In this document: positions 32,586 through 44,506 of the stretch, in pieces
Layout: each line of letters begins with the position of its first letter
Position numbering within the stretch: position 1 is the stretch's first letter
NCBI GenBank assembly: GCA_020881915.1
Contig: JAJFPB010000012.1
Coordinates: 496,001 to 560,000, forward strand
Origin: Paramyrothecium sp. XJ0827
Taxonomy: Eukaryota > Ascomycota > Sordariomycetes > Hypocreales > Stachybotryaceae
Reading direction: 5' to 3'
Length of the DNA stretch: 64,000 bases
Translations under genes and position numbers: made by a program
Notes under the pieces: model-generated
The model's database searches: none
Told to the model about the DNA's origin: nothing
Seen by the model: only the letters and a program-made list of their open reading frames with translations

Positions 32586-33407
32586 GTTGGATTGGTTGCT
32601 GATTTTATTCTGAAGAAGTCTTCGTATTCAAGCACAAGTAGTTGTTCGTGGACCTAGATTACTTCGAAACCTGGCGATGCCTTTCATTTTATATAGGAAT
32701 TTGTCGTCTGTGATTTCAAGTGGTGGGACAAACATCACCGAGTGTCTCAAGCAACAACCATCTGCCCTGTGATCCTCGTACCTTTGGGCCTTCCGACACA
32801 CGAGGCCTTGAGGCTTGATTGACAGATGGCGCTTCGGCCACATGCATTCTTACTATATAATATCTGATCGCTGAGACATTGCCTTAGGACACCCGATGCA
32901 AACAGTCAAGTTTTTCTTTGCAAAGCTCTCCTGGACAGCAAACAGTGATATTCCGACGAGTCAAAACAATCCACGAGCAATGGAATTTAATTGAAGAGTT
33001 CAAGAATTTAGCTTGCTAGCGAATCATGAACGAGTGTGAAAATGCCCCAATAGCTCTCATCCTCAACAAATTATCTTTCAGGCCTGAAAGTCTTGCCGCG
33101 CACAGACCCACCCGAGTCCCGGCGGATTGACTGCTTGTCTCGGAGCCTCCCAGCTTACCGAAAGCCCATAGCGGCGTCCGTGAAGGCCAGAGCCGTCAGT
33201 CAGGCGAGTTTCGGTCTCTTCTGCGGACACGGCTGAGTACAACGACTTTTCATGACATGATATTGAACAGTTCAGTTTCCATACTGATGCTGGTTCTTGT
33301 CTCTAGGCTTTATAAGTCTCTTGCCCCTTCTCTATTGTGAGTTTTCAGCTCAGAGCCATCAGACACTTTCACATTACTTCAGCACATTACTTCAGAAACG
33401 TGACACA
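32586..33407. promoter_or_regulatory. Divergent promoter, SnoaL-like / SDR genes
   Basis: This 822 bp region separates two divergently transcribed genes of likely biosynthetic function, so they may share control. It contains a TCGGAG at 33140-33145, the same half-site as in the inverted repeat before the Zn2Cys6 gene. No gene lies in the region. The shared control is inference. Confidence 0.4.
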
Positions 33408-34367
33408 ATGGCCAACTTTCTCCAAGGTTCCGCTTTCATTACCGGCGCGGCTTCAGGTACGTGCTTCGATTCAATGGAGTTTCTGTTGTCTATATGCTTA
33501 CGTAGTTCAGGTGTCGGTCAGGCGACTGCCCTAGCTTTCGCTAAATATGGTATCCAGAAGCTTGCGCTTGCTGATGCCAATGGCGACTTGCTCGAAGAGT
33601 CCATCAAATCCTTGAAGGAGCTCTATCCTCATGTAGAGGTCCTCGCACTTACTCTAGACGTCCGCAATAGCGAGCAAGTGAAAGCCGGCATTGCCCAGAT
33701 CATCGAGAAGTTTGGCCGCTTAGATGTCGCGGTTAACAATGCCGGCGTCCCAGGCATGGGCCAGCAGACGCATGAGGCTCCTGAGGAAGAGTGGATGAGG
33801 GTGCTGGATATCAACCTGAACGGTGTATACCGATGCCAAAAGGAGGAAATTTCGCACATGCTCAAGCAAGAGTAGGAGCAAGAATTCCTGGAAATCCATC
33901 CATTAGCTGACACGAACTAGGCATCTCGGACCTCGCATCGGTCGCGGGCGTATCATCAACATTGCCTCCATACTTGGCCTCGCTTCAACTCCTCCCACTC
34001 TGCACCAAACCTCATACTCGACATCCAAACACGGTAAACCCATCTCCCGTCCTAAGACTATCCGAGATCTAACCTTAAACTCGCGGCAGGTGTTGTCGGC
34101 CTCACTAAGAGCGATGCCAACTCTTACGGACCTCAGGGCATCCGCGTCAATGCAGTTTGTCCGTCTTATATTGCCACGAAAAGCATGGCAGGATACCTGT
34201 CTCAGGCCCCGGACTCTCCAATCAATGCAGAGCTTGCACGCATGCCACTAGGTAGATTGGCAATGCTGGATGAAGTTGCAGACAGCATTGCATTCCTGGC
34301 GTCACCTATGAGTAGCTTCATGCAAGGTTCCAGCCTGTTAGTTGATGGCGGAATTTCCAGCAACTAA
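33408..34367 (+). CDS. Short-chain dehydrogenase/reductase (SDR)
   Basis: I read four exons: 33408-33456, 33511-33871, 33921-34033 and 34090-34367, giving 266 residues. The introns are 49-56 bp and phase is kept. The first joint completes the cofactor loop ITGAASGVGQATALAF (TGxxxGxG). NNAGVPG, the catalytic Ser strand INIASILG and the YSTSK active-site motif (YxxxK) follow. The end reads LLVDGGISSN, as in classical SDRs. An acidic residue after strand 2 (LALADANG) suggests NAD(H) preference. The length is that of the usual 250-270 residue family. It is a soluble oxidoreductase of alcohol and ketone groups and fits the neighbouring tailoring genes. The substrate is not known. Confidence 0.9.
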
Positions 34368-35282
34368 GAAATGGTGTGTTGCTTGACATGGACAATCGAT
34401 CCTTAGACATTACATTCTCCTACATTAGGTTATCTCATAAATTACTATTTCTCAAACATGCGATGTTCACTTTGTGCCTGAACCCCCCCCCCCCCCTTTG
34501 TTCTTGCCATTTACACAGAATTTACAATCGAAGAAAGTCAGTCTTTGCAGAAGTTCAAAAACGCTTTATAGATGCAAACAAAATCATGCTATCTCCTTAA
34601 TTTCGCCTCGAGTTCGCCTCGTGTTCACGTTGACCAAACGGACAACCAGCTAGTATTGTTTCTCTTGAGTCGGTTGATAAAGCCATCAAAGCGCTGATTG
34701 GGCGCAATGAAGTTACACCAACAATGTTTTGGGTTTCAACACGGACTGACTGACGTATTTTGCGTCAGAGGAATGCTGCTTTCTTTTTATGATGCAATGT
34801 CAGCTGTAAAGACCTACTAATGCGGTCCTTGTGCTGGCAAAGTGCATTATCCTGTTTGTGATATGAAGAACCTCAGCGCCTAATTGGCTTTGTTACCTCA
34901 GACTGACCAACGATCATGAGATAGAAATGTGAGCCGAGGTAACACAAAGGTCTAGACCTCAAGCCATTTCATAGACGTGTTTAGAATCATCAGCTTGACT
35001 CACTTTCCACCAATGTGAACTTAAACTGTCTTTAGCGGGGATCAACGTCAGCCGATTGCGTTTCAGAGCTTTGTTCTGGGCACAAACCCGGTGTAACGCA
35101 TCATTGATTTCTCGAGCGAGCTGAAAAACACCCTCTGCTGAAATAGAAGCGCTTGTGGCTATTAACGACAAAATCTAGCTGTCCCGAATCTTGTGAACTC
35201 CTCAAAACCGGGGTTTCGATGAACCAAGAAAATCTCTCTCTAGATTTGCTCACATAACGCGAGTTTATCACAAACTTCGGAA
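34368..35282. other. Intergenic region with poly-C tract
   Basis: This region of about 900 bp lies between the SDR and acyltransferase genes. It contains a run of 14 C residues at 34483-34496. No gene is supported. Confidence 0.45.
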
Positions 35283-36653
35283 ATGGAGAGTCTCACGCCA
35301 TTTGATGTGGTCATGACCGACATATATCTTCCGATATTGTTGACTTTTCGGCCGTCGTGTCGAACAGAAATCGTCGTTCAACATCTTGAAAGAGGCCTAC
35401 AAACTTTGTGTGAGACGGTTCCATGGATCAAGGGGCGAATAATGCAAACAGAATCAACAAAGGGGCAATTAGCGGGACTGCAGTTACGATGGGACCCAAG
35501 TCATGAACCACTCAAATTGTGCGATAAGGGAACAATAACGTCATCCTACGAGAGGTCAGCCGCTGAAGGCATGCAGCCGGCTAGTATCCCTAAGCATGTC
35601 TGGCCGTTAGGTGACCTGGAGCTCAAAAGCAACTTCTTCGTAGGAGCACCTATATTCGCTACAAGCTTCTTCCGCTTCGCCAATGATACAGGATTGGGGT
35701 TGTGTGTCGTGGTGCACCATAAGGCGGCAGATATGACGGGCATAACAATGCTGTTACGGCAGTGGGCTGCAGGCTCGGCCAATCGCCCAACAGAACGGTT
35801 CATGACGTCGCCTAATTGTAGGCATACAGTTCTCTTGGCAGCTTTAGGGGGTGATCTCGAAACTGCGAACAACAAATCGGTAGATGAACTCTCGCGCTTA
35901 CACCAGTATAGTGCAGTACTGCCCCCAAACCTACCGCCTGAACCACCAGCTCGGGCATCCCGGGTATTCCGCATGAGTGTGCCTCAAATCAACGACTTGA
36001 AGCCCTTACTCACAAAATCCGGGGTGTTTCCAACAACGAACACAATACTGACCGCACTCGCGTGGCATGCCATTATGCGTATGCGTATACGGCGGGAACC
36101 AAACATCCTGGAGCAGGCGAGTAGGCTCATTACAACAGTGAATGGTAGATCGCGTATCAAGTGCGGGCCATACTTCGGTAATTTGGCGATGCTCGCCGTG
36201 GCCGAGCTGCCAATGAGGGAAATGGCTGCGTCTGAATCTGATTACAAGAAAGTTCTTGGATGGATCTGCTCAGACATCGAAAGAGTCCAATCAACAGAAA
36301 TAATTAACAACCGCCGCTTCGCTGAGTTTTACAGTCTTAATCAGCGTCTGGGCTGGAACAAATCCAATAGTGTGGAAGAGGCTGTTATCGATCCAAAAGA
36401 CCTCCTCATCACAAGTTGGGCTAATATGGAGTTTCATTCCCTTGATTTTGGGACCGGATTGGGAAAGATTGACTATTTCAGGCCGTATGATTTTGGGATG
36501 GATGGTGCAGTGTATATTCTGCCCAGAGAAAGAAACTACAAAGGAAAAGACCCAGTTGACGAGGTCGTTGAGATCTTTGCCATGTTGCGTCGAGACGACC
36601 TTGAGGGACTAGAGAATGACCCTGTATGGATGAGCTTTTTCTCTCACACCTAG
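35283..36653 (+). CDS. BAHD/trichothecene-acetyltransferase-like acyltransferase
   Basis: This intronless gene encodes 456 residues. The active-site motif HxxxD is present as VVVHHKAADMTG near residue 147. The structural motif DFGxG is present as SLDFGTGLG near residue 387. The N-terminus PFDVVMTDIYLPILLTF and RGLQTLCETVPWIKGRI match the start of the fungal transferase family (PF02458-like). Such enzymes move an acyl group from CoA to a hydroxyl or amine of a secondary metabolite in the cytosol. Length is normal for the family. It lies downstream of the SDR on the same strand. Codon use is less GC-biased than in the left part of the window. The acceptor is unknown. Confidence 0.88.
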   Translation: MESLTPFDVVMTDIYLPILLTFRPSCRTEIVVQHLERGLQTLCETVPWIKGRIMQTESTKGQLAGLQLRWDPSHEPLKLCDKGTITSSYERSAAEGMQPASIPKHVWPLGDLELKSNFFVGAPIFATSFFRFANDTGLGLCVVVHHKAADMTGITMLLRQWAAGSANRPTERFMTSPNCRHTVLLAALGGDLETANNKSVDELSRLHQYSAVLPPNLPPEPPARASRVFRMSVPQINDLKPLLTKSGVFPTTNTILTALAWHAIMRMRIRREPNILEQASRLITTVNGRSRIKCGPYFGNLAMLAVAELPMREMAASESDYKKVLGWICSDIERVQSTEIINNRRFAEFYSLNQRLGWNKSNSVEEAVIDPKDLLITSWANMEFHSLDFGTGLGKIDYFRPYDFGMDGAVYILPRERNYKGKDPVDEVVEIFAMLRRDDLEGLENDPVWMSFFSHT

Positions 36654-36893
36654 CTTTCTTGTTGTTTTTACTTCTCATAAGATTACAATATAATTACCAC
36701 CCGCATACAAAAAGGCCGATGATTGTCCTTCACGCGATTACAGTGCATCCGTCACTCACTCTGCTTTGTCTTATAGAAGCATCTAGGTCTGCGATGCAGA
36801 CTACCCAGTGGGTTTACATAGTAAAGTAACATTGGGGACCCGCAAGAGCTTGGAATAAACTAAAAAAACACTTCCAGTCATCCAACATCAGCT

Positions 36894-38173
36894 TCATGTT
36901 GCTTTACTATCTGATCGATCTGCACTCATGGTAGTTGAGGGTGTTACAACAGTTTTGACACCCCTTCCCTGCTCAACGAGTTCTACTTGACTGCCGCTGT
37001 CGCTCATAGCTTGTAGCACTCCTTCGGGGTAGCTGTGGAGCTGGATTTCGGTTGCGTTTAGCCTTGGCTTTGACCGAGAACTCGCATCGTTTGCGTTGGC
37101 GCCCTCATTGTAGTTATTGCGATAGTAACCACGGCGGGTGCTTGAAACGATTGTAATTTCGCGGTACAAACCCGGCCCGCAGCCAATAATAATGGCTGCA
37201 TTTATTACCGATTAATGTTATGATTATGATATGCTGTGTTGTGTCAAAAGACGCCGAAACTCACCGATTGCAGATTCAACGATTCCCCAGAGTGCGAGCC
37301 AAGCTGTTAAGGGCTGTTTGAATTCTCCTTAGGCACTCTGACCGAGATAAGTGGCGCGGACTGTCGAGATTCCGATACAGACCCAGCCAAGGCCAAAGAG
37401 GGCAGCGATGCTCAATTTGCGTTTCCAGCGCATTTGGAGGTTCCGAATTAGCCCAAGTGGCAGTAGCATCACTGATTCGCGCATGTATAATTAGCACCAA
37501 GTCCGTGTGTCAAGATTGTCCTCAGGTAAATCGACCAACCTAGTAAATCAGTGAAAATATTGACGGCATAGGAGTACCATAGACTGATGTACGAAGCTTT
37601 AACATCACGAGGCGTGCCACACGCACCAGCTGTAAACCACGTCTTCATGCTTGAGCATAACAACATGGACGACGTGATGGCGCCTGCAAGAGCCTAGTCG
37701 CTCAGTGTCAGCAATATCTGTCTACGTTACTGCAGTCTTGAGCAAGGAACGCACGATTACGCAAATAACAACCACTACCCACCACGCAATTAGGTACCAT
37801 CTCAGGTGCTCCAGTAAACGCTCGTACAGACTGAGCAAAGAAGCCTTCAGAAGCCAGAGGCAAATCCACAGGCCGGACGTAGTGACAAAGAAGGTTTTCT
37901 GAACGGCAGACTGTCCTCGGGTATGGTGGGATATAGAGGAATTTTCCCATCAGCAAGGGCTTGAAGCCGAAATAGAATGGGGCCAGCTTTGAGATAAAGG
38001 CTAGTGACAGCTATGAAGACAACCCAAGCTGCAATGAGCCAGCCATCTTCCCACGCGAAACGCCGCTGCTTGATGATACCAAGGTATATGCGAATGGCAA
38101 ACACCATCGTAGTCAAGACGACCATGACGGTGCCTGTTACCAGCAACGTGCTGTTATCCAGATGGGCCGCCAT
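36894..38173 (-). pseudogene. Decayed rhodopsin-domain (PTH11-like) membrane protein 3
   Basis: The minus strand encodes a recognisable PTH11-like protein with at least two breaks. From the ATG at 38173 it reads FAWEDGWLIAAWVVFIA. After DSL the frame shifts by one at about 37903-37913 and continues as TFFVTTSGLWICLW. Later segments are 37540-37693 (CSSMKTWFTAGACGT), 37265-37471 and 36894-37195, joined over GT...AG introns. A TAA at 37329-37331 interrupts the segment between ATYLGQSA and GEFKQPLTAWLALWG without changing the frame. The usual IIIGCGPGLY follows. One frameshift plus one nonsense codon in a single gene argues for a true pseudogene rather than a splice problem. The first intron is uncertain. 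Confidence 0.75.
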
Positions 38174-38956
38174 CTTGCCGTGCCGATGCCCTCGAGGACA
38201 AAGATGGGATCCTGCACTCCGATCTGAGTACAACAGCGACCAGCATGATTTATGTGCTACCTAGCGAGGATTGCGTGTTGGTTCTGTTTGTTTCTGCCGG
38301 ATTTTTAGTTGAGACATGGCCTTGTCGTCTACTATGGTGAACGTGGACCGATCAGGAACGCAAATGTCGAGCAAAAACATCATTTTCTCGCTCATCCTTG
38401 ACACGATACCTAGTTCGTAAGTCACTTGTGCGCAAACTAACCTCAAGCATCTCTTTGGTCCCATGGGATCGTGGGAGGTCCCCACTTCGTGTGCGAGGTT
38501 TGTAAAGCAAGCTCTATCAGGGCAAATCACTTTTCGGGACAAGGGAAGCCTCAGTGAATGAGCTAGCAGTGCAGCCAAGGACGGGGATGAGACGAGGGCA
38601 AACAATAGCGTTTGGAAAAGTGGACGTGATATGCACCACGATTGGCTACGGCCAAAGCATTTCTGCAGGCCACCCTGGTGCCCTCCTGGCACAATTCTGG
38701 ATGCCTGGTGACCTTTTCCGCTGGCTGCAAGCGACCTTCCTAAAAGGCTAATGCAGTCGGTTGGCAGCTTTTCGTTCTTGGCCACCCGCTCATTTCTGTG
38801 GACAGCATCCGCAGATTGAACGACGCACGGGTTCGTGCCTGTTTTGGACTATTCGACGAATCGCTTGCTTCTGGGCTTCGGTAAAGTTCCCTTCTCCCTC
38901 AATTGCTTCAAGAGTTGAATGGTTCTTTTGGTTTCATAGCTCCAAAGGTGCGTGAA
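38174..38956. other. Divergent promoter region
   Basis: About 780 bp separate the decayed receptor gene and the FAD-oxidase gene. CTCCGAT lies at 38217-38223, matching the half-site of the inverted repeat near the Zn2Cys6 gene. A 174-codon minus-strand frame at 38261-38785 has no family features, and I do not call it. Confidence 0.4.
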
Positions 38957-40839
38957 ATGCAACTGGCCATGCTCTTGCCGGCTCTTCTCTCCGCATTGGG
39001 CGTTCTGGCGCGCACCACTTTCGCCCAGACTTTTGAGCCTGCTGACTTCAATGTCACCGAGGCACTCTTGGACCTGGGCATCGATGTTACTCAGCTTCCT
39101 GGGCTCCCGAATCTTGTGGAACGTGCACTGGACAGTCCCTGCTCCGCTACTGTAGGTCATTGCCTAATCTTGCTCAGCCAAGCGACGTTTGCCGCTCACG
39201 TCTCGCAAGTCTATCTTCAATCAGTAGACTAACGTTGTGTGTGCTCTAGTGTCTGACACTGTCTGTGCTTTATGGCGATGATGCCATCTATACCAGGAAA
39301 GAGACGGCATATAGTACCTTCGTCGGGTCGTACTGGTCCTCACACCAGGCGGAAGTTGAACCCTATTGCATCTTCAAACCGCCAACAGTATCAGATATTT
39401 CTGTCCTTGTGTTGCTGTCGCGATTAACGCAATGCCCGTTTGCCGTCAAGAGTGGTGGTCATGCCGCATTTCAAGGAGCTTCCAACATCGAGGGGGGCAT
39501 CACCGTATCACTCGAGAGGCTCGACGGAATCCACCTGGCAGACGACAAGAAGACAGTTACCATTCAGCCTGGAAACACATGGGGTGCAGTTTATGAGAAG
39601 CTAGACTCTTTTGACCTTACTGTCACTGGCGGTCGTGTTTCGAACGTTGGAACGGGCGGTCTGACCTTGGGAGGTGCGTGGCCAAATACAGCAAACTCCA
39701 ATCAATAGTTTCACTAACCGATAACAGGCGGCATTTCCTTCTTATCAAACGTCCATGGTTGGGCGTGCGATAATGTTGTTAGCTATGAGGTGGGTCAAGT
39801 AGAATGGGCTTTGGAAACCGCCATGTTCAAGCACTGATAAGCTGTGAGTCCTCTGCTAATCTATGCACTTCATTAGGTCGTCACGGCTACCGGACTTGTC
39901 GTTCAAGCCTCTGCAAAGTCCAACCCCAGCCTATATTGGGCTCTCCGAGGTGGTGGTAACAACTTTGGGATTGTGACAGCCTTCACTTTCGAAACAGTTC
40001 CACTCGCTGGCGGCAAGCTGTGGGGTGGTACAAGGACGTACCTAGAGTCCAGCTTCGATGAGGTCACGGAAGCATTTGCCGGTGTTGTCGCCGACTCGCC
40101 CAAGGATCCCAATGCTGGCCTATGGGTTGCATGGCTGCAGAATAGCGGTTTGAAGCTAGCTGCCACAGAGCTTTGGTATGCCAAGCCGAACGGCTCCAAA
40201 GCTGCAATCTTTGATGGCTTCAATGCCATTTCTCACATCGCCGATACGACCCAAGATCGCGTCCTCCATGAATACGCGGTCGAGCTGTCAGCCTCTAATC
40301 CATATGGTTTGCGCGAGGTGTACTATGGGCTTACCGTCAAAGCCAATCCTGCCATTGCCAAGCTCGCTCGTGACATCTTCTTTGAGGAGTATCCCGCCAT
40401 CGAGGGCGTGGCCGGTGCGAACCCGGTTCTTCTCCAACAAGGCATAACAGTGGGCCAGATCAAGCACATGAGCAAGAACGGCGGCAACCCACTAGGCCTG
40501 AAAGTCGAAGACGGTCCGCTATACTTGACTCATGTTGCCTGCTGGTGGTTGAACGAATCAGACGATGACACCATCTACGCTTTCATCTCCAAAGTGTTGA
40601 CACGTATCGAGGCTGAGGCGAAGAAGATTGGGGTTCAGAACGATTATATTTACATGAACTATGCCAGCTCGTTCGAGCATGTTATTACAACTTACGGCTC
40701 TGATAATGTTGCCAAGCTCAAGCGAATTTCTTCCATCTATGACCCAACAGGTGTCTTTCAGAGGCTACAGCCGGGTCACTTCAAGCTTGATCGTGCACCT
40801 GTGCCTGACTCAGGGTACTTCTCGGGGATGAGATCTTAA
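38957..40839 (+). CDS. Secreted FAD-linked oxidase, berberine-bridge/PCMH type
   Basis: I read four exons: 38957-39151, 39250-39673, 39728-39789 and 39877-40839, giving 547 residues. The first 23 residues are a signal peptide (MQLAMLLPALLSALGVLARTTFA). The FAD domain shows AVKSGGHAAFQGASNIEGGI, where the His is the usual covalent FAD site, then GGRVSNVGTGGLTLGGGIS and WALRGGGNNFGIVT. The C-terminal BBE segment is present as NYASSFEHV and IYDPTGVFQRL. Such oxidases cyclise or dehydrogenate alkaloids, terpenoids or sugars with oxygen. The segment facing the flavin reads GWACDNVV, so a second covalent Cys link is not evident. It fits a late oxidative step in a pathway. Confidence 0.88.
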
Positions 40840-42085
40840 TCTAGATAGTGCTACCAGAGATTTAAGGCAAATTAGATGTTCTGGCTTTGAGAAATGCATA
40901 CCACAACTGAGGATGGTGAATCCATTGATTGCATGTCCAAATTAGCCACAGGATTCACGTGAATTTGGTCTAAGATAGGACTGGGATGCCTGTTTGTTAC
41001 TGAGGGGAGGAAGATTGTGTCATTTTCTGAACACATGATATTCAGCAAGGTTAGAAGGGGCATGGTGTGCGGTTTGCTCTGCCTTTAAAAGTCGAAGACA
41101 AACTCCTCCAACCAGTTTGAGTAAGCCATCTGGTACCTAAGGCATTGACAGCGGTGCTTTCGAGCAAGCGAGTCCTTCTTTATTCCCACGGTTTGTTGTT
41201 AGTCTTCCATTTAGTTCTATTTCTCTAGCAACCGGAGTTTCCTTGCATTATAGGCACAACCGTTGTTCCTGAGGGGTACGTCTATTTCTTGTAGCACAAC
41301 ATCCTGAATTACTTCCGACATCGGATTGGTAGTGTTGGGCAAGGAATGGTACGTCCATGCCACGAAGGCAAGCAGTATGATTTGCCTGTCAGTATTTTGA
41401 ATGCGGGTATGAGAGCCCCCCATAAGACTGTCATGAGATACTTGATAAGAGGTTTTTATTTTGCCCAAAGTGGATTGCTTCGATTTCGTGTAAGAACTCA
41501 CTCAATAAAGTGAGGCTATGTCAGCAAAGGCGAGCCGACTGTATCTCACTTTGGAGTTACTGGATTTGAACCCCCTTTTACCCTTATCGACCCGTGCTTG
41601 TGGAACAACATCATGATTTCGGCAACACCAGATAGAGACTCTCCGCAAAGTGCTGCATCTTTTGGGCTTTGCTAGGCTTCTCTTCCCTCCTGCATGGATC
41701 GTGCATTGAATTGCGGCTGATTTCGCTGTCGCCGAGTGCCAAATTTATGTTGCCGCAATGACCGCACGGCACGAATCGCGCGTTTTGCTTGGCTGATACA
41801 CTTCGCCTCACTTCACTCGACTCAGCCGCAAGTTCCCGCTACATAAGGCTGTTGAAATTGAAAGCAAAAAAGAAAAACAAATGAGAACCAGTCACCCTTG
41901 AAAATAACTGGCGCACTATTTCAGCCACCAACAAGCCAAACAATTCACGTTGCAGAATTAAGCGCCCTAACGTGAGCTGAAAGCTGAACCGGCAGTTACC
42001 ATTTTCCTGATTAGCTGGCAATACACATATATGGCGACCATGTCGGGATTCTGGTACAATTTCCTTCAGTGCCCGAGCCTCCACT
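40840..42085. other. Intergenic region, nothing recognised
   Basis: About 1.25 kb lies between two plus-strand genes. A stretch at 41550-41580 resembles a tRNA T-loop on the minus strand, but its stem does not pair. No gene is called. Confidence 0.4.
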
Positions 42086-44163
42086 ATGGCTTCGATATCG
42101 AATTTCTACGCGAGCTCTGATTACGTGCTTCGGGGAGGATGGACGAACTGGAATGAAGATTCGGCTTCGGGCGGCCAGATTACCATGCTCAAGGAATATG
42201 CAGAGCTTCTCAGCATCTTCATCGGTATCTTCCTCGTCTTTATTGCTGCCGGTCTCTGGACGTCAATCAGCTACTCCTGCTTTCAGTTGAATCGCCGCCG
42301 TCATGACAAATTACGCGCCAGAGAACGGCAGAGACGCCAACCGGCCTCGGACAACATTGATGGACTATATCATCAAATGCAGACGATTCTTCGGAATGGG
42401 GGGAACGACCTCAATATTGGACTCGCATTTTTGAAACTCTGGTTCGCCTGGGGTCGCAGACCGGCAGTGGCCGTGCGCACCTTGCCCATCGTGGCTCTTG
42501 CTATACTTAGTTTCTTGTTCTTCCTCGTTGCCCTCCCGTTCATCACTGCGCTTTTGCTGCTCGATGGTCAGGGAATTGAGGTACTGATTAAGAGCCCAAA
42601 TTGTGGTTTTTGGTTACCGGATCTAGGAGGCGACGGGATGGGCGGGTCTACTGCCATGATGAATCAGTCCCTGGAGGCAATCTCATACGTCGACAGCTGC
42701 TATGAGAGCGATGCCAAGTCGGCGCTCTGTGACGCATTTCTTACTAGCCGCCGACTACCAATGGTCAAGGTGCACAATGTTGAGTGTCCCTTTGATAAGA
42801 GCGTGTGTCTTCCTCGGTACGAGGGAGATAGTCGCCCAGCAATCATGTTCAAAACGGGCGCATTGGATTCCCACAAGCACTTTGGCATCAATTCCCCTCT
42901 AGAGGGCAGAATCAAGCTGCAGCGCACCACGACATGCTCACCACTAGACGTTTCTAGGTTTAGCAGAGACACCGAAGGATTATTGCCAAACGAAACGATC
43001 ACGGGAGTTTACTTTGGCCCTTCCGTCATGAATAGTGACAACTACACCTACGGCGTGAGCAATCTCCAAATTGCCGCCAAATCTTCCTACAATCTGGAGT
43101 ATTGTTCCTCTGCCCCGGCATAACTTTTCAAAGCTGACGAAATTCCTTGCCTAGATGTATGAGTAGTCGAATTGGCAATGGCACCGCTTACAGCGCCCTT
43201 TTCGAACCAATTCCCGAACTCCGACGCAGCGATGCCGACATCTCGGTCATATTTTTGAACAACAACCACATTCCTGTTGCTGGCGTTGATGGCCCATGCA
43301 AAGATCCATTCTTCTCCGCCACCAAGAGGCCGCTCGAGATTTTGGAAGGCTATTACTGGGCCGATAGCCCTGTTACGGCAATTGGCTGCGTTGACCAATA
43401 TGAAATCGGGAATGCTGTATCCGGCGAATGGACAAAGCCTTTGAGCTATTCAGATGCAACATCGAACGATACCTTTATCAGGGGTTTATCTAAGAGGCAG
43501 GCTGCTGCTTTCTCCACGTTCAATTGGGGCCTTGGTCAAACGGGCATCGACCATGTTGTTCAAGTTTTAGGGACGGGCTCCCTCAGAGCCATGAAGTATC
43601 CCGGTGTGGGCTACGGAGGTCAAAACCCACTGCCGAATGATCAATGGAAGGCCGAGGTCGAGTACTGGTTTCTGATTGGACTTGCGAAACTTCAACTAGC
43701 GACTGTCAACGTCGCTCTTGGTCCAAATGACCCGACCGTTCCTGGAATAAAGGACTACACATCCTATGTAGTGTCAGGAAGAGATGACATTCTGGACATT
43801 GTCTGCTCTTCGCAGAAAATATTCAATCTGGAGTTCAAGAACCTTCACAGAGCAGGTTTCATTACTCTAGCCGTTTTCGGTGGTCTATGCATTATTATTC
43901 CGTCGTTAGTAACGCGGTTCATCATCTGGCGGTGGAAGAATGGCCGAGAAGTCTTGACTTGGATCGCATATGGCCAGTTGCAACTTCAACGCATGGCGGC
44001 AGAAGGCGCTGGCGTGCAAGGCTGGTCGAATGCTAATGAAGATGTTCCAATCTTGGAGCCTCTTGACCTGCCAGCGGGGGATATTGAGTTGGGCAATCTC
44101 GATGCCAATGGACAATATCATCCAGTTTGGGCCCGGCCAAGCCCTGGAGCAGTTGTCGTTTAA
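42086..44163 (+). CDS. Multi-pass membrane protein, unknown function
   Basis: I read two exons, 42086-43098 and 43155-44163, across a 56 bp GTATTG...CCTAG intron, giving 673 residues. Hydrophobic helices lie near residues 42-60 (LLSIFIGIFLVFIAAGLW), 132-160 (a long one or a pair) and near the C-terminus (AGFITLAVFGGLCIIIPSLV). Between them is a large domain of about 430 residues with many Cys and N-x-S/T sites, most likely extracellular. An acidic tail follows the last helix. I know similar architectures among unnamed fungal membrane proteins, but no domain or activity. Alternative starts upstream are not in frame with an ATG. It is not an obvious transporter. Confidence 0.7.
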
Positions 44164-44506
44164 GGAACTGCCCAAGCTTGCTGTAATAATAACTATGTGT
44201 GCTGACCAGGAGGCACATTGGGATTCTGAGAGGGTTCTATGCTTCGATACTCTCCATCGGAGCGCGATCAATCCCATAAGTAGAGGCTAGCTAGATTTCA
44301 AAGGCTCAATTTCCAATGCCTCTTCGATACAAGGAATACGTCTTCAGTCTGAGCATCTTTCGCCTACGTGTTTCTTACTATGCAGCTTTTGAAGAGCACT
44401 ATTGGTCTCGGAAGCTGCGCGCAAATGCGAATCCCGCATGAATGAGACTGATCTTCAAACTATCCGAGATACATCTGTGTTCCGATCCCATCTTTTTTTT
44501 TCATAA
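44164..44506. other. Convergent intergenic region
   Basis: This stretch of about 340 bp is the 3' region of two converging genes. Nothing else is seen. Confidence 0.4.

Noticed and set aside
38261..38785. 174-codon minus-strand frame in the promoter of the FAD oxidase
   Set aside because: No domain, signal peptide or splice support, and its composition is unlike the neighbouring genes.
41540..41600. tRNA-like T-loop (GGTTCAAATCC on the minus strand)
   Set aside because: The T-stem does not pair and no D-arm or acceptor stem can be drawn around it.
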